A stretch of 64,000 bases of DNA from Synaphobranchus kaupii. Lineage: Eukaryota; Chordata; Actinopteri; Anguilliformes; Synaphobranchidae. A program made the translations under genes and the position numbers. The stretch is taken from the NCBI GenBank assembly GCA_029718625.1, contig CM056376.1:110651576-110715575 (forward strand), written 5' to 3'. The notes under the pieces were generated by a model, which was not told where the DNA came from, did no database searches, and was given only the letters and a program-made list of their open reading frames with translations. This document shows positions 26,779-37,800 of this stretch, one piece after another (position 1 is the first letter of the stretch; each line of letters begins with the position of its first letter).

Positions 26779-27209
26779 TAACGTTAAATGTATTTCATAG
26801 AATACTAATAGCCCTATTTTAAAACTGTATTTCCATATTTTACTGATGCAAACTATTTAGGCTGTACTAGCTATTTAGTCTGTATGTCTTTCAGCTAGAA
26901 TGTGTTTGCGTCTAGCCCATTGTCCATGCATGTCTCCATATACACTTGGTTCATTAATTTACATGCTTCTTCATGATCCATAGCTCAGGTGGTGCTGTTC
27001 ATTGTATTTCATTACACATTAAATACTGCTCATCTACAAACTCTTTTAATGTAATTGTGTGCTGTCTGTAATAGGATAACTGTTCTCATTCTTGTCAATA
27101 GAGGGCGATATGGTTAAGCAAATGTCTGCATACATTTCTTTGGAATGCATGTCTCTCTCCGTGTTTATCTTCATGCATTATTCATCATTAGTTAGCTATA
27201 CAAAATAAG

Positions 27210-28457
27210 TGATATCAGATCAAAAACGTCTATGACGTAAAAAAAGCCAAGTTACTCACGCATAGCCTACATAGCGCTGTCTATAAGTCCTTAATTCCAA
27301 CTTGCAAAAACTAGGCCTGCCTTTAAAAGTCTTGATATCAAAATGTGGCCAAGTTACAACTAACAATATTGCCTATCGTAGCTCACACCAAATAAACTAA
27401 CTCTATTCCAAAGCAATGCTATCCAAACTTTCCTAAATTATTTAATGCAACTTGGTCCTGTGTTTCTTCATCTTACCATCTCAAAAGAATGTGGTCAATG
27501 AAACTGTATGTGCCACATCAAACTGCAAAATGAAAATTATTTATAGTGGAAATACTCTAATTCAGATGTGTTGCACTTAGAAATTAAACAGAAAAATTAC
27601 TACACTATAGGGCATGTTTGAATAATTGTCTGCATCCACTGCTTTGGGTCTATGAAAAGCACAGAATGAATAAAATTAATTATTATTATTATTAAAATTA
27701 TTATTATTATTATGTATTTATTGATTTATTGATTTGGATTTCTATCAAAACCTGGGTGGTCCTACAGAGCATAGATATCCTTGTGTTCACAAACTTCTGT
27801 TTGCAAATATTATGAATACTATTATGTTAAGAAAATTGGTACTATTACTTATTTGCCACCATCTGACCCACAAACATGTCTGGATACGTTTGTAAAAATG
27901 CTTTATGTACGCTATTTTCTAGGTATAAATATTACTCATTTTTATCTGCATTTATTTATTCATCACCCCTTTCTCTATTGCACATGATGTTTCTTCATAT
28001 AAATGTCTGTTTGTGAATTGTAAAGAATGCTGTAGCAGCAGTTAACATTTTAAAACCTGTACATTTTCTAAAGTAAACTTGCCAACAAAGTACAACCATA
28101 TCCTTTCAGGAGTGTAAATATTCATCAACTGTTAAAAACATTCATTGAAATAATATGTTGTTCCATGAGGCACAATCTCTTCACATGCAAAGATGAAGAA
28201 ACACAGGGCCAAGTTGCATTAAATAATTTAGGAAAGTTTGGATAGCGTTGCTTTGGAATCGAGCTAGTTTATTTAGTGTGAGCTACGATAGGCAATATTG
28301 TTAGTTGTAACTTGTTAGGCCATTTTGATATTAAGACTTTTAAAGACAGACCTAGTTTTTGCAAGTTGGAATTAAGAACTTATAGACAGCGCTATGTAGG
28401 CTATGCGTGAGTAACTTGGCTTTTTTTATGTCGTAGACGTTTTTGATCTGATCAATA
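27210..28457. mobile_element. Foldback element with arms of about 265 bp
   Basis: The left arm (27210-27474) starts gatatcagatcaaaaacgtc. The right arm (28190-28457) ends gacgtttttgatctgatcaa. The arms are inverted copies along their full length with scattered differences. The middle (27475-28189) has no transposase. It is a long-TIR non-autonomous element nested in the composite at 22854-29198. Confidence 0.85.
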
Positions 28458-29284
28458 TTACAATGCACATAATTAACTTTGGATGAAGCTTTAACTTCGA
28501 GAACTCCATGAGAACAACCTCATGGAATTGGTGTTTCACAATTCTTCATTGTATAATCAAACAAAATTAGCTTAAGAAGCAGGCTAATTTGGCGTTGTCT
28601 AAAGTGAGACTGAAGCCATATTCTGGTATCTTATTCTCAGCTGTTGCAGGTGCTTTTAACGAATTTTAACCGAATATAACCTTTTTTCTAAAATAACAGC
28701 ACTGTCTGGAATTACTGGAACCCGTGCCGGTGTTAAACGCTAATGTTAAAGATTATTATTGGGTATATCTAAACTCTTCAAAATGATTAGTCTGAATAAT
28801 ATTGATCATACTATTGATTCATATAGCCTATTCCTTGCTCGCACTACACACGCACGAGCATGTCTGTTTCGCCATCATATAAGCAATTCGCCAAAGTGGA
28901 AAAGCAGGCTTTTAAAGGGAATGGGATATGACATTTTGATTGGTTTATTGCATGTTACGCCCAAGACACACCTATAATTAATGAAGAGACTAAGTTCAGC
29001 CCATTCACATGTTGCGCTGTGCTTAGCGCTAAAAAAACTTGCCGTCTAACTAGCAAAAGTGGACTTGGACACGCCCTAAATGCACTTTATGCCATGCGTT
29101 TAGACCAAGCGCTAAGATCACCAAGACGTGGTTTATGGGGGTAAATTATCCCTCTAAAAAATTCTGGGATTGCAATACACAGAGTTTAGGAACCACTGGC
29201 CTAGCTCACTTTGTGATCTGAATTGCTTGTTCGGGTGTAATCAGACATCTCAAAATGCTTTCACCGGAAAAATGTTAATTATTT

Positions 29285-29755
29285 ACACCCATGTTTTACT
29301 CAAGTTCTCTCACTCCGAGACTTATGCACACTTTGAAAATTGAGTAGAGGGCATCACACATCTCATGGATTATATGTCCCACAGATGCTTTGCTCACCCC
29401 AAAGAAACGAGCAATGGCAAGGGAGCATGACCCTGTGGCACCCCACCAGAGTATAATAGCCACTCATTTAATGAATACGCTGATGGTAAAGAGAAAGCTT
29501 CAGCTGTTCACAAATGTGGTTGAAGGTGTGCTTTCGCATACAGATATGGAGAACCCGGTCAGAAATCATGCACAATATGGTTCCACCAGTGCTGGCTACA
29601 TTCGCGGACCTAAACCCTTCTCTCCAACGAAACTTGATGCATCCAGAATCACAATAAGGCCATTTCATAGTTACCAAAAAAATAATGTGAACAGACGTCC
29701 ACAGGGCCCTGGCATCATAGTGGTCCCTGAACCGATGTCCATCTAGGCAGTCCAC
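29285..29755 (-). pseudogene. HARBI1-like (PIF/Harbinger) transposase relic
   Basis: Read on the minus strand, fragments include a CMRKHTFNHICEQL motif and, in another frame, SLAIARFFGVSKASVGHIIH. The latter resembles the helix-turn-helix region of HARBI1-type nucleases (general pattern ...IARLFGVSKSTV...). An in-frame stop and a frameshift separate the parts, and the DDE catalytic core is not visible. It is a decayed fragment just outside the hAT composite. Family assignment is from motif recognition only. Confidence 0.55.
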
Positions 29756-29950
29756 ACAGCAGTCATTTTTTCTGTCCGCACGGACCTACAAGCATACCTA
29801 CAAGTCTACAAGCATACCTTCTTCGTACCGTAATCTTCCATGAATGATACCATTGTTCTTTGCAATTTGCATGTAAAAATGATGGGACATGTATGTTGTC
29901 TATAATTGACTTGACTATGAAAGGCAAAAGTTCACGGACACTGCTCCCTG

Positions 29951-31070
29951 TTTTCTGTAAACACTCTGTAAGCACCCATACTCAAATGAATACCATGCCT
30001 CCACTGCTTCCTCCTCATACAGTGCATGCCTTGTGTGTGTGGGTCCTACCTTGAATATATTTGAATATAATGAAAAGAAACACAACCTCATGAACGCCAA
30101 GCACCATTTTCCAGGAATGCTATTTCCTGTTCTTCTATATAATATGTACATATTGTACGGGATCATGAAATCCTAACTGTGATCTGATCACAGAGCTCGC
30201 ATTGAACTGTCAAATGTGGACGCAACTCAAATCTGGCCTGCTGTGATTGGATGTTGGAATTCTGAATCCAGATGTCCCATGAAGTGACTTTATCAGTCAT
30301 GTTAAAAACAAGAATGCTGTCTACTCAGTTCTTAGCAGACAAAACATTAAAAACAGTAAAACACTGTAATGTGTACAAAAGATGGTCACATACATACACA
30401 GGACTTGTTCACTGTTCACGGTAAGAGTCCAGATAGGCCTCCTAATTTATCTTGAATGAGCTGTTAAAAAGTACGCACTACACTTAATAGGAAGGATAGT
30501 CTATAGTGGTTAACATATTTAGGTCAGCAGGAAGTGTACATGGACACCCCAAATCATTCAATCAATTGTTGTACATATTGCAACAGTTCTTATGGTGATA
30601 AGACCTGTGTTGAGGTGACCAAGGCGAATGCGCCAAGCTGGGGCTGCAGCCATCCATGGTTCAGTAGCTCCTCCATTTTGAATGATGTGACTCGCTATTG
30701 TAGGCTTCTATGTCCACCAACGTTAGCCTGCAAGCAAAGTTAGCCTTTTTCAACCGCAGAAAGTTCTGAGAAGGTGAGCTTTTTTTGTTAATGACAAGAC
30801 AGGAAATTCTGGCAGCAGCTCTGTATAAGAGAAGGTGAAGAAAGAGCCAGTCGAGGCCTTAGGGTGAAGCGGAAATATCCGTGGTGAGTTGCGCACAAAG
30901 GAGACACAAACACATGCACACGGTTACAGTGTGGCTCACGCATGTGGCTGACAGTGTTCAGGCAGTTTACAGACAAAGCTGTGGTATGACATTCCAAGCG
31001 GGACATGCTGGATGCTTACTGAACCAATTCTGATTATAGAGGAATTCATGGCAGTGTGACATACCTGACA
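29951..31070. repeat. 1.1-kb dispersed duplication, copy 1
   Basis: It is nearly identical to 36443-37551 in direct orientation, about 6.48 kb apart. I count about eight substitutions plus one 11-bp indel near 29965. There is no convincing coding sequence; short open frames are shared by both copies but lack recognisable protein features. Confidence 0.93.
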
Positions 31071-31189
31071 GATGCAATGCAATGGCATAAAAAGCATAAA
31101 AAATGTGTGACATAGCCACAGAAAGAACCGTTTCAAATGAAACACACTAAACCTTCCATACAGGAGCCGCTCCCCACTCTCCTCCCCCT

Positions 31190-31480
31190 GATTGATTGCT
31201 TGGCTAGTTAGCTTCTTGGTTAGTTACTTGTTTCGTTGACTGGGTGCTTGGATAATTCATGGCCTCCTAAAGTATTTTCTTGGTTTATTGGTCATTTGGT
31301 TGGTTGGTTAGTTGATTGATTTGTTTGTTTGATTGGTTGTTTGGGTTATTAATTGTTAAAGTGATCGTTTGTTTGTTCGCTAAGGGACTTGACTTGTTGC
31401 TTAGTCGATTGCTCGCTTCACTACTTGTTCGGTCCATTAGTTGATTGATTGGCTTTTCGGTTGTTTAGCAGATTTTGTGG
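31190..31480. repeat. Degenerate TTGG/TTGA/TTGT tetranucleotide region
   Basis: Low-complexity run of ttggttagt, ttgattgatttg and ttgtttgttc type motifs. Confidence 0.7.
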
Positions 31481-32337
31481 TTGCATGGTTGGTCAAGCAA
31501 TAAAATTGATTTATTAAAGGCTGGCATTCGATAAAAAAAGTTCAACATCATAGCCATATTTTGAATTTGCATTTACATAACACATTAATTGTGTGACGGT
31601 TATAGCTATGAGCCAAGAGCTTTCTTCTTTAACCCGCTTTGAATGTTTATTCTCCATGAAGGCTAATGTTTAAAGGTTAGGGGGGGGGGGGGGGCAGTAG
31701 AGCTGCTGTATTATTTTCCTCACTTAATTAATTATATGTCAGAAGTGATTAGAGTTAATTTTAGTTGGGACTATACAGGTGATATCAGACATGACCAGAA
31801 AACTCAATCAGCTGCAAACCTTGCTGACTGGAGGGCTAGCTTTCAACTATTCTGCAAGTTTGTGCTCACTCTAAAGCTCTATAAATTTATGAACCTACAC
31901 ACATTACATTATTGTTATTGTCTATTACTGTTTAGGCCATTGGGACATCTCTGGAACACATTGCAGTTTAACGGTATAGTACTGCAATTAGAAAATGTTT
32001 AGTAATTTTACCATTGCTGTACCCTCCGCTATCAATTCAGGAGAGTGCAGATGAGCACATGCTCTACTCTGAACCATGATGTCAGACCCCTGCTTTTCAC
32101 ACTGCAGTCCACTACCTGAGCTTAAGTAGATGTAAGATATAGAGCGACTCTATGTACAGGTTGAGTAAACAGACTGCAGGCACCCGATTAACCAGCAGGG
32201 GTCACTGGTGAGTGATAAGCCGTGGTCATCCAAGCCATCTGAGGGAACACTACAGGCGATTCTACATTGCATTGTGGGGCTGACAGCCATAGTCTGCATT
32301 GGTATAATCTGGATTCAATACCTGACCGATGGGACTC

Positions 32338-32655
32338 TCCACACACTAGAACAGTGCCTTAACAGATACCAAACCGGGTGTCCATCTACACACTAGAACA
32401 GTGCATTAACACATACCAGACTGTATGGCCCATCCATACACTGCAACAGTGCCATAACACAGACACAGACCATGGGTCCCATCCACACACTGGAACAGTG
32501 TCTTAACAGATACCAAACCGTGGGGCCCATCCACACACTAGAACAGTGCCTTAACACATACCAGACTGTATGGCCCATCCATACACTGCAACAATGCCTT
32601 AACACAGACCCAGACCATGGGTCCCATCCACACACTGGAACAGTGCCTTAACAGG
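32338..32655. repeat. Minisatellite of about 48 bp, 6 to 7 units
   Basis: Units carry cactagaacagtgccttaac or close variants, beginning about every 47-49 bp (acagtg near 32351, 32398, 32446, 32494, 32543 and 32640). A 145-bp three-unit higher-order period is visible. Confidence 0.88.
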
Positions 32656-32981
32656 GTGAGCCACCCAGCAAACCCCTTTATGTTATTTGCTGTTAGTGAT
32701 GCCCTTTTCCTGTCAGAAGCCGATTGGTGGAGAATGTGAGACTGGCCAAAGTTGCGATCAGCAGCCAAGCTCTCCCAAGCAGGTGGACTTTGGCTTGAAA
32801 CTTTGCAGCACCCCTTTACACTATTAACCACAATAAGCTGGGATTTAAAAGTTATAAGGCGGGATTTATCAAGTGTCCAGACTCCAGCTAAATAACTGCA
32901 CAGACCATTTCTAATTGGTTTTACAGGTGTTTTTTTGCACGATTTCTCCTAGGTGACTTAGGCGGCTTGAAGAAACACTTA

Positions 32982-33827
32982 GGGCCGGATTCTGAGATGG
33001 CCAACTTAAGTCATGCGCTTAAGTGCCTCTCCTGCGCGGATTTAACACGAGCTGACTTACGCCATATTCTAACTTGTGTTGCGCAGGTGCTTATCTCAAA
33101 ATGTGGGTGGTACAGGGCATGATATTCTAATTACCTGTTTCTTGTACCTGCCCCCCGGGTTGCCAGGTATCTACTAAAAAAATGTTTGTGGGGTTCTGCA
33201 TTTTCAACGTGTCAGTGACAGTGCCTTTAATAACCGCATTTGCCTTTAGGAAAATCCTGCCTTTGTGTATCGTAGTTGCTCTTGCGTGACGGGGTATAGG
33301 CATGCAGTGAATGTATTAATACATTGCATTGATAAAATTAGCATAGCTTCTATTGATGACTGGGATATACCCATCACACAATCAAAATAAATAATTGCTG
33401 GACAGTGGTTGCACGCAATATTATTAGGTAAACAAATAATTAATTGGATTTACTGAAAAAAAAAGATTTAAAAATCAAATCTTTTTTTAACGATTTAACT
33501 AATGTAGCCTACAGTGGTTGAACACAATAGCACAATATATGCAACGTCTTCAACTTCATCATCTCTCCGTCAAAGTGAATATGATCCAAACACTGTCTAT
33601 CAATTAATCGATCGAATATGTGTCTGGTATGATATACCAGATGGTTAATCATAGCCTACTTTTACAAATTTTTCTTTTTATGACAGCTCGCTGATAATTG
33701 CATGTTAGCTATGCAAAGGAAAATATGACCAATATTATGTTCAAATAAAATGCACTCATTCTAATATCCATTTATGCGAAAGATCTTTCCCATTTGCGCG
33801 TGCTCATCTCAACTCTGAATCTGGCCC
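32982..33827. mobile_element. PIF/Harbinger-like element, 846 bp
   Basis: It starts gggccggattctgagatgg and ends ctcaactctgaatctggccc. The 3-bp direct repeat TTA flanks it at 32979-32981 and 33828-33830, fitting the TWA target preference of PIF/Harbinger elements. It has no transposase. An inverted, end-trimmed copy lies at about 43040-43684 inside a clnk intron. Confidence 0.7.
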
Positions 33828-34134
33828 TTAGGCGGCCCGTCTAAGACATTTCAATGCAGGAAAAACTCTGGCTTAAATACTAATGCCACTACCACCTGGG
33901 ATTTGCACAAAAACAGAAGTTACACTCTTTTAGTTTTAATTAGCATTCGTGTATGATAGTCACGGATCGCTTAATAGCAGTCTGCAAATTATCGTCTAAA
34001 ATGCACCAATTTTTTATAGTCAGCAGCCACCGATTGCTTCTATAGTATGTAACTATGGCGGCCACGCACTACGGCGACAACGGAGATCACTTCCTGAAAC
34101 CTCCTATATCCCAAGGGGCCAGCTTTCGGCTCTC

Positions 34135-34292
34135 AACCATAGAGCATATACAGGACCCGGGAGGGGCCGGGTAGAAGAGCTTTCGACCCATTAAATTCAA
34201 TGGAGAAAGCCTGAACCATAGAGCGTATACAGGACCCGGGAGGGGCCAGGTAGAAGAGCTTTCGACCCATTAAATTCAATGGAGAAAGCCAA
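34135..34292. repeat. Tandem duplication, period 79 bp
   Basis: Two adjacent copies of a segment beginning aaccatagagc and including acaggacccgggaggggcc, differing at a few bases. Confidence 0.92.
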
Positions 34293-34837
34293 GCTGATTT
34301 GACAGAACCTAATCGGACAATTCTTTGATCGATACAATTTCATTACACGTAGCAGTTTATGAAACAATGATTGTTTTGGTCCAGAAGTGTGGGGGAAATA
34401 TTATATTTGTTACTTCATGTAAGAAGACTTGGTAGGATAGAATAGATAGAGTAGGATAGTTTCAGTGATCTCTTGTTTTTGCAAAAATTATATTAGAGAA
34501 ATTGTCTATGACACGGGGAGAGATACTTCCTGTGTCACAGATGCATCCCACTTCTGTGGTCTATGTATCCCGTCCAGACACGACTGCACTAAACATTTAC
34601 CCTCATTAAAAGTTCCGCTCCTTTGCAGCGCAGGAAAAAAAGTTTTAAACATTGATTGTGGACCCCATAAACGGTTAATCGAATATTCAACTATGCTGAC
34701 TCAGCCCTAATGTCTACGTGTGTGCAAGTGGTGTGGGTTCGCTTTCGTGGTGTAGTTGGATTGCGGAGGCATGAGCAATGCAGACATTTGATGTAGATGA
34801 TTAAAATATATGTGAACAGGGACTTTTATCTTTACAG

Positions 34838-34890
34838 AAACAGAGCGGACGCTGTTTCTTCCCTTCCGGAAGCTTCATTTCAGACTACAG
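34838..34890 (+). CDS. clnk: clnk N-terminal exon
   Basis: Acceptor tttacag and donor gtatat bound 53 bases. The frame reads [10 protein letters not shown] and continues across the junction into the next exon, resembling the SLP...ATGQ region near the start of mammalian CLNK as I recall it. It needs two bases carried from an unseen upstream exon. Confidence 0.65.
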
Positions 34891-37800
34891 GTATATCTAT
34901 TTATTATATGTACTTTTAAAATTTTATTTTTTAAGCCAAATGCATGGCATTCTGGCATCAGTATGCCTCTGGTCCGCATTTTCAGCATGCTTTGATTTAC
35001 CAGGCATGCAGGGACCCGTGTAGCGATTTGAGCAGAACTTTCGGAATTTATCCAAAAATCACAAAAATTTGCCTGAACATGCCGAGGATGCTCTGTGCCA
35101 TGTTAATGTCTTCCGTCTTCTTCATTTTGCTTTTTTTCCCCCCAAGGAGCACAAAGAGGGAACAGCTATGATCTGCCACCTGTAATGGTGAGTAAATTTA
35201 CATTACATTATATTACGTTCAGTTATCAGATGCATTTACACGGTGACTTGCAGTGAAAGAGAACATAAAAGTATATGCCCAACAGTACTGAGCAACACTG
35301 CCAGACCTGGCAACCAACATACCCAAAGCAGCGAGTGTTGGTACATCTTCGTTTCTAAACACTAAGGGCCTGATTTACTAAGACCTTTAGTATGGGCAAA
35401 GCCTTTTATCACACGCAAAACTAAGAACCCAACCGATGACTGGTGCTAAACAAATACCTGGTCGTGTTATTGGTTTTGTGTGTGCTAAGAGGTTTTGCAG
35501 ATGTTAAAGGTCTTGTCTTAATTAATCAGGCCCTATATGTATATAGTAACGTATGCCAAACTAAAACTATAATACAAATGGTAGATTCATAGAACTGTAT
35601 GCATAGATTGACACAGAATTTGTTGAACCGCAGTGAGGACATGATGATGTTCATGCTGGCCCCTTTCTAAAAGCCAAAAAACATTCAGTTCATAAGCTAT
35701 GCTTAACCTTCCTATTATGTTAGGGTCTATATGACCCGAAATTACTTTTTGTTTTTAATTCAGTTTTACTTCAAATTGGTGATTTTCTTCAGCAAATCCT
35801 TTGAGAGAATTTGGAAATGCATGTAAAAAAGATACTCTGAACTTTTAAGAGTTTTAAAAAAAATATATTGTCCAGTAACAACACAAATGGCAGTAAAATG
35901 ATAAAATAATAGGAAGGTTAAACCTGGGTCAACATGCTACATAACTGACAGCAAAAAAAAGGGTGTGGATGTACACTTAACTGGGAGAGCCAATCACAAA
36001 GAGACAGATACAGTAGTAGATACAGTAGTACTTTAAAACTGTGCTAGTTGCAGCTTTGTTGGCCTTAATTATTTTGCTGCTGCTTACTTTTTGTCTTGGT
36101 GTGGTCCACACCTGGAGGTTATGCTACACTGTGTTTTTTAGCACGTAGTTAATATTTGCGCCGCATGGTGTTCCTTGCAGCCCAATGTAATTTTTGCTGC
36201 GTCTCACATCGTTTGTGAGGTTAGGGGTCTCCGCTACACCTCAGTGGCCAAGTGAGAAAATGCGATGACACAACAAAACAGCAGTCCTGCCTTTGAAAAC
36301 CTCTGACAGCACTGTGACAAAACTGTTGTTTTTTTTTATTTTCATTTTTTTTTATGTGGCAAAATAATTTAATAAAAATGGCAAATGTTTGTTGTTATTT
36401 GAAAATTATTTATTTATTATTGTTATGTGAGGCGCTTGCCCATTTTCTGTAAACACCCATACTCAAATGAATACCATGCCTCCACTGCTTCCTCCTCATA
36501 CAGTGCATGCCTTGTGTGTGTGGGTCCTACCTTGAATATATTTGAATATAATGAAAAGAAACACAACCTCATGAACGCCAAGCACCATTTTCCAGGAATG
36601 CTATTTCCTGTTCTTCTATATAATATTTACATATTGTACGGGATCATGAAATCCTAACTGTGATCTGATCACAGAGCTCGCATTGAACTGTCAAATGTGG
36701 ACGCAACTCAAATCTGGCCTGCTGTGATTGAATGTTGGAATTCTGAATCCAGATGTCCCATGAAGTGACTTTATCAGTCATGTTAAAAACAAGAATGCTG
36801 TCTACTCAGTTCTTAGCAGACAAAACATTAAAAACAGTAAAACACTGTAATGTGTACAAAAGATGGTCACATACATACACAGGACTTGTTCACTGTTCAC
36901 GGTAAGAGTCCAGATAGGCCTCCTAATTTATCTTGAATGAGCTGTTAAAAAGTAGGCACTACACTTAATAGGAAGGATAGTCTATAGTGGTTAACATATT
37001 TAGGTCAGCAGGAAGTGTACATGGACACCCCAAATCATTCAATCAATGGTTGTACATATTGCAACAGTTCTTATGGTGATAAGACCTGTGTTGAGGTGAC
37101 CAAGGCGAATGCGCCAAGCTGGGGCTGCAGCCATCCATGGTTCAGTAGCTCCTCCATTTTGAATGATGTGACTCGCTATTGTAGGCTTCTATGTCCACCA
37201 ACGTTAGCCTGCAAGCAAAGTTAGCCTTTTTCAACCGCAGAAAGTTCTGAGAAGGTGAGCTTTTTTTGTTAATGACAAGACAGGAAGTTCTGGCAGCAGC
37301 TCTGTATAAGAGAAGGTGAAGAAAGAGCCAGTCGAGGCCTTTGGGTGAAGCGGAAATATCCGTGGTGAGTTGCGCACAAAGGAGACGCAAACACATGCAC
37401 ACGGCTACAGTGTGGCTCACGCATGTGGCTGACAGTGTTCAGGCAGTTTACAGACAAAGCTGTGGTATGACATTCCAAGCGGGACATGCTGGATGCTTAC
37501 TGAACCAATTCTGATTATAGAGGAATTCATGGCAGTGTGACATACCTGACATTAGATGCTGTCAAACAAAATGGAATCCACAGCTAGGAGGCAATGGCGG
37601 TACTGCACTGCCTGGCCAAAATAAAAGTCGCCGTTACACCAGTCATGCTCACTGTACAAGCCTCTGGAGGCAGTGTTATCATCTGGGGTTGCTTCAATTG
37701 GTCAGGTCTAGACTCAGTAATGTTATGCAGCAATAAAATTAAGTCAGCTGAGTACCTGAATGTACTGAATGACCAGGTTATCCCATCAATGGGCATATTC

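Larger units (their letters stand above)
22854..29198. mobile_element. hAT-bounded composite element, about 6.3 kb
   Basis: The ends are cagtggttctcaaattc and gagtttaggaaccactg, a hAT-like inverted repeat. The 8-bp direct repeat gcctagct flanks it exactly at 22846-22853 and 29199-29206. No intact transposase frame is present. Much of the interior (about 23390-29136) is homologous to the 2-kb TIR element at 45261-47271. It is interrupted by a nested hAT element (23738-25194) and by about 2.7 kb of other inserts at about 25740-28457. The structure is therefore a layered nest. It remains possible that two separate hAT ends, rather than one element, share this 8-mer. Confidence 0.65.

Noticed and set aside
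30534..30743. Short open frame repeated at 37015-37224
   Set aside because: It is conserved only because the 1.1-kb region is a recent duplication. It has no domain, splice support or independent conservation.
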